NCBI GenBank assembly: GCA_017990305.1
Contig: JAGNOB010000144.1
Span: 1-5,690 of the forward strand
Length of the DNA: 5,690 bases
Source: Leucobacter sp.
GTDB taxonomy: Bacteria; Actinomycetota; Actinomycetes; Actinomycetales; Microbacteriaceae
Direction of reading: 5' to 3'
The position numbers were made by a program, and so were the translations under genes. A model generated the notes under the pieces. The model ran no database searches. It was not told where the DNA came from and saw nothing but the letters and a program-made list of their open reading frames with translations. Positions 5,172-5,690 of the stretch are shown piece by piece. Positions within the stretch are counted from its first letter, which is position 1. Each line of letters begins with the position of its first letter.

Positions 5172-5690
5172 TTATGTGTCGTCGACCGACTCGCTGGCGT
5201 GCCCGAGCGCCACGACGGCCTCGAGCAGCGCTGCGAGCCAGTCGTAGACGAGCACGGTGCCACGGGTCGCATCGGCGTCGATCAATCGGTCGTAGTCTTC
5301 TTCGCGTTCGAGCCCGATACGGGCAGCCATTGCGAGACGCACCGCTGTCACCGTTCTCGCCCAAGCAGGGAACGAGTCGGGCGTGATATTCACCGGCACG
5401 GGGGAGCCGTCCCCGAGTTCAGGGTCGCCGCCTTCGTCGACCGAAAACTCCTGCGCATTGATCGGGGTCACGGTCAAGTCTGCGATGACCTGTAGCGCGT
5501 CTTGAAGCTTCCGGTTTATGAGTCCTTGTTCGGTGACGCGGCGATACCCCGCAGCGTCTTCCGCATCAGCAAACGCGTCGGGTAGGAGCCGGGCGAGCGC
5601 CGGGTCCTCAGGCGTCGAGTCGCTCCCGCCGACTTCGAGGCTCGCGAAGAGTGGATCGGGGACAAAGGCAGTGCTGCTGTGGCTTTCGAG
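5172..5690 (-). CDS. DUF2017 family protein, C-terminal 172 residues (partial, start beyond right edge)
   Basis: The minus-strand frame is open from the right edge to a TAA at 5174-5172, giving 172 residues. The visible N-terminal part includes DPALARLLPDAF and then YRRVTEQGLINRKLQDALQV. The C-terminal part has WARTVTAVRLAMAARIGLE and ends with VLVYDWLAALLEAVVALG. This order (a DPAL.RLLPDAY-like segment, an RR.TE..L segment, a conserved W...VN..RLALG-like helix, and a YDWL..LLE C-terminus) is what I recall of DUF2017. That family is an uncharacterised actinobacterial one of about 180-200 residues, so only a short N-terminus should be missing. The charged stretch VDEGGDPELGDGSP is a likely disordered linker. 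The protein appears soluble. In many actinobacteria the gene lies beside clpS, the ClpA/ClpC adaptor, so clpS may lie just past the right edge; that is inference. It is convergent with dinB. Function unknown. Confidence 0.82.
   Translation of the reverse strand, partial: LESHSSTAFVPDPLFASLEVGGSDSTPEDPALARLLPDAFADAEDAAGYRRVTEQGLINRKLQDALQVIADLTVTPINAQEFSVDEGGDPELGDGSPVPVNITPDSFPAWARTVTAVRLAMAARIGLEREEDYDRLIDADATRGTVLVYDWLAALLEAVVALGHASESVDDT

Noticed and set aside
4849..5386. Arg/Pro- or Arg/Ala-rich reading frames crossing the tandem repeat on both strands
   Set aside because: Their repetitive, basic composition follows from a 15-bp GC-rich repeat that stays open in several frames. They overlap dinB and the DUF2017 gene out of frame and have no ribosome site or recognisable domain.

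Overview
The window is gene-dense, high-GC bacterial chromosome and most likely comes from an actinobacterium, perhaps a Microbacteriaceae/Leucobacter-like organism. The evidence is the strong G/C preference at third codon positions, a DinB with the actinobacterial-style C-terminal tail, and a DUF2017 protein, a family essentially restricted to Actinomycetota. The genus is a guess from protein character, not from a search.

Left half (1-2722, minus strand): a glycerol catabolic operon transcribed right to left in the order glpD, glpF, glpK. glpD (573 aa) encodes an FAD glycerol-3-phosphate dehydrogenase. glpF (251 aa) encodes an aquaglyceroporin. Only the first 28 codons of glpK, glycerol kinase, are inside the window. 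GlpF admits glycerol, GlpK phosphorylates it, and GlpD oxidises glycerol-3-phosphate to dihydroxyacetone phosphate for glycolysis. The 134-nt glpD-glpF gap holds two inverted repeats; one can place the apparent glpF ribosome binding site in a hairpin loop.

Centre (2723-3799): a 108-bp divergent intergenic region, then a plus-strand SorC-family (sugar-binding) regulator of 322 aa. The intergenic region has four TGCA cores spaced 10, 11 and 10 bp apart, including a perfect 14-bp palindrome. This is a plausible operator for the regulator, which probably controls the glp operon and itself.

Right half (3800-5690): dinB, translesion DNA polymerase IV, on the plus strand. It is followed after 5 nt by five tandem 15-bp units that fill almost the whole gap to a convergent minus-strand gene. 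That gene is a DUF2017 protein whose start lies beyond the right edge. In the dinB reading frame the repeats would encode PATPR pentapeptides after the stop codon.

The gene content is ordinary and I see no new multi-gene system. The points worth a second look are regulatory and structural: SorC-type control of glp genes, the phased operator array, the intercistronic hairpins, and the tandem repeat at the dinB 3' end.
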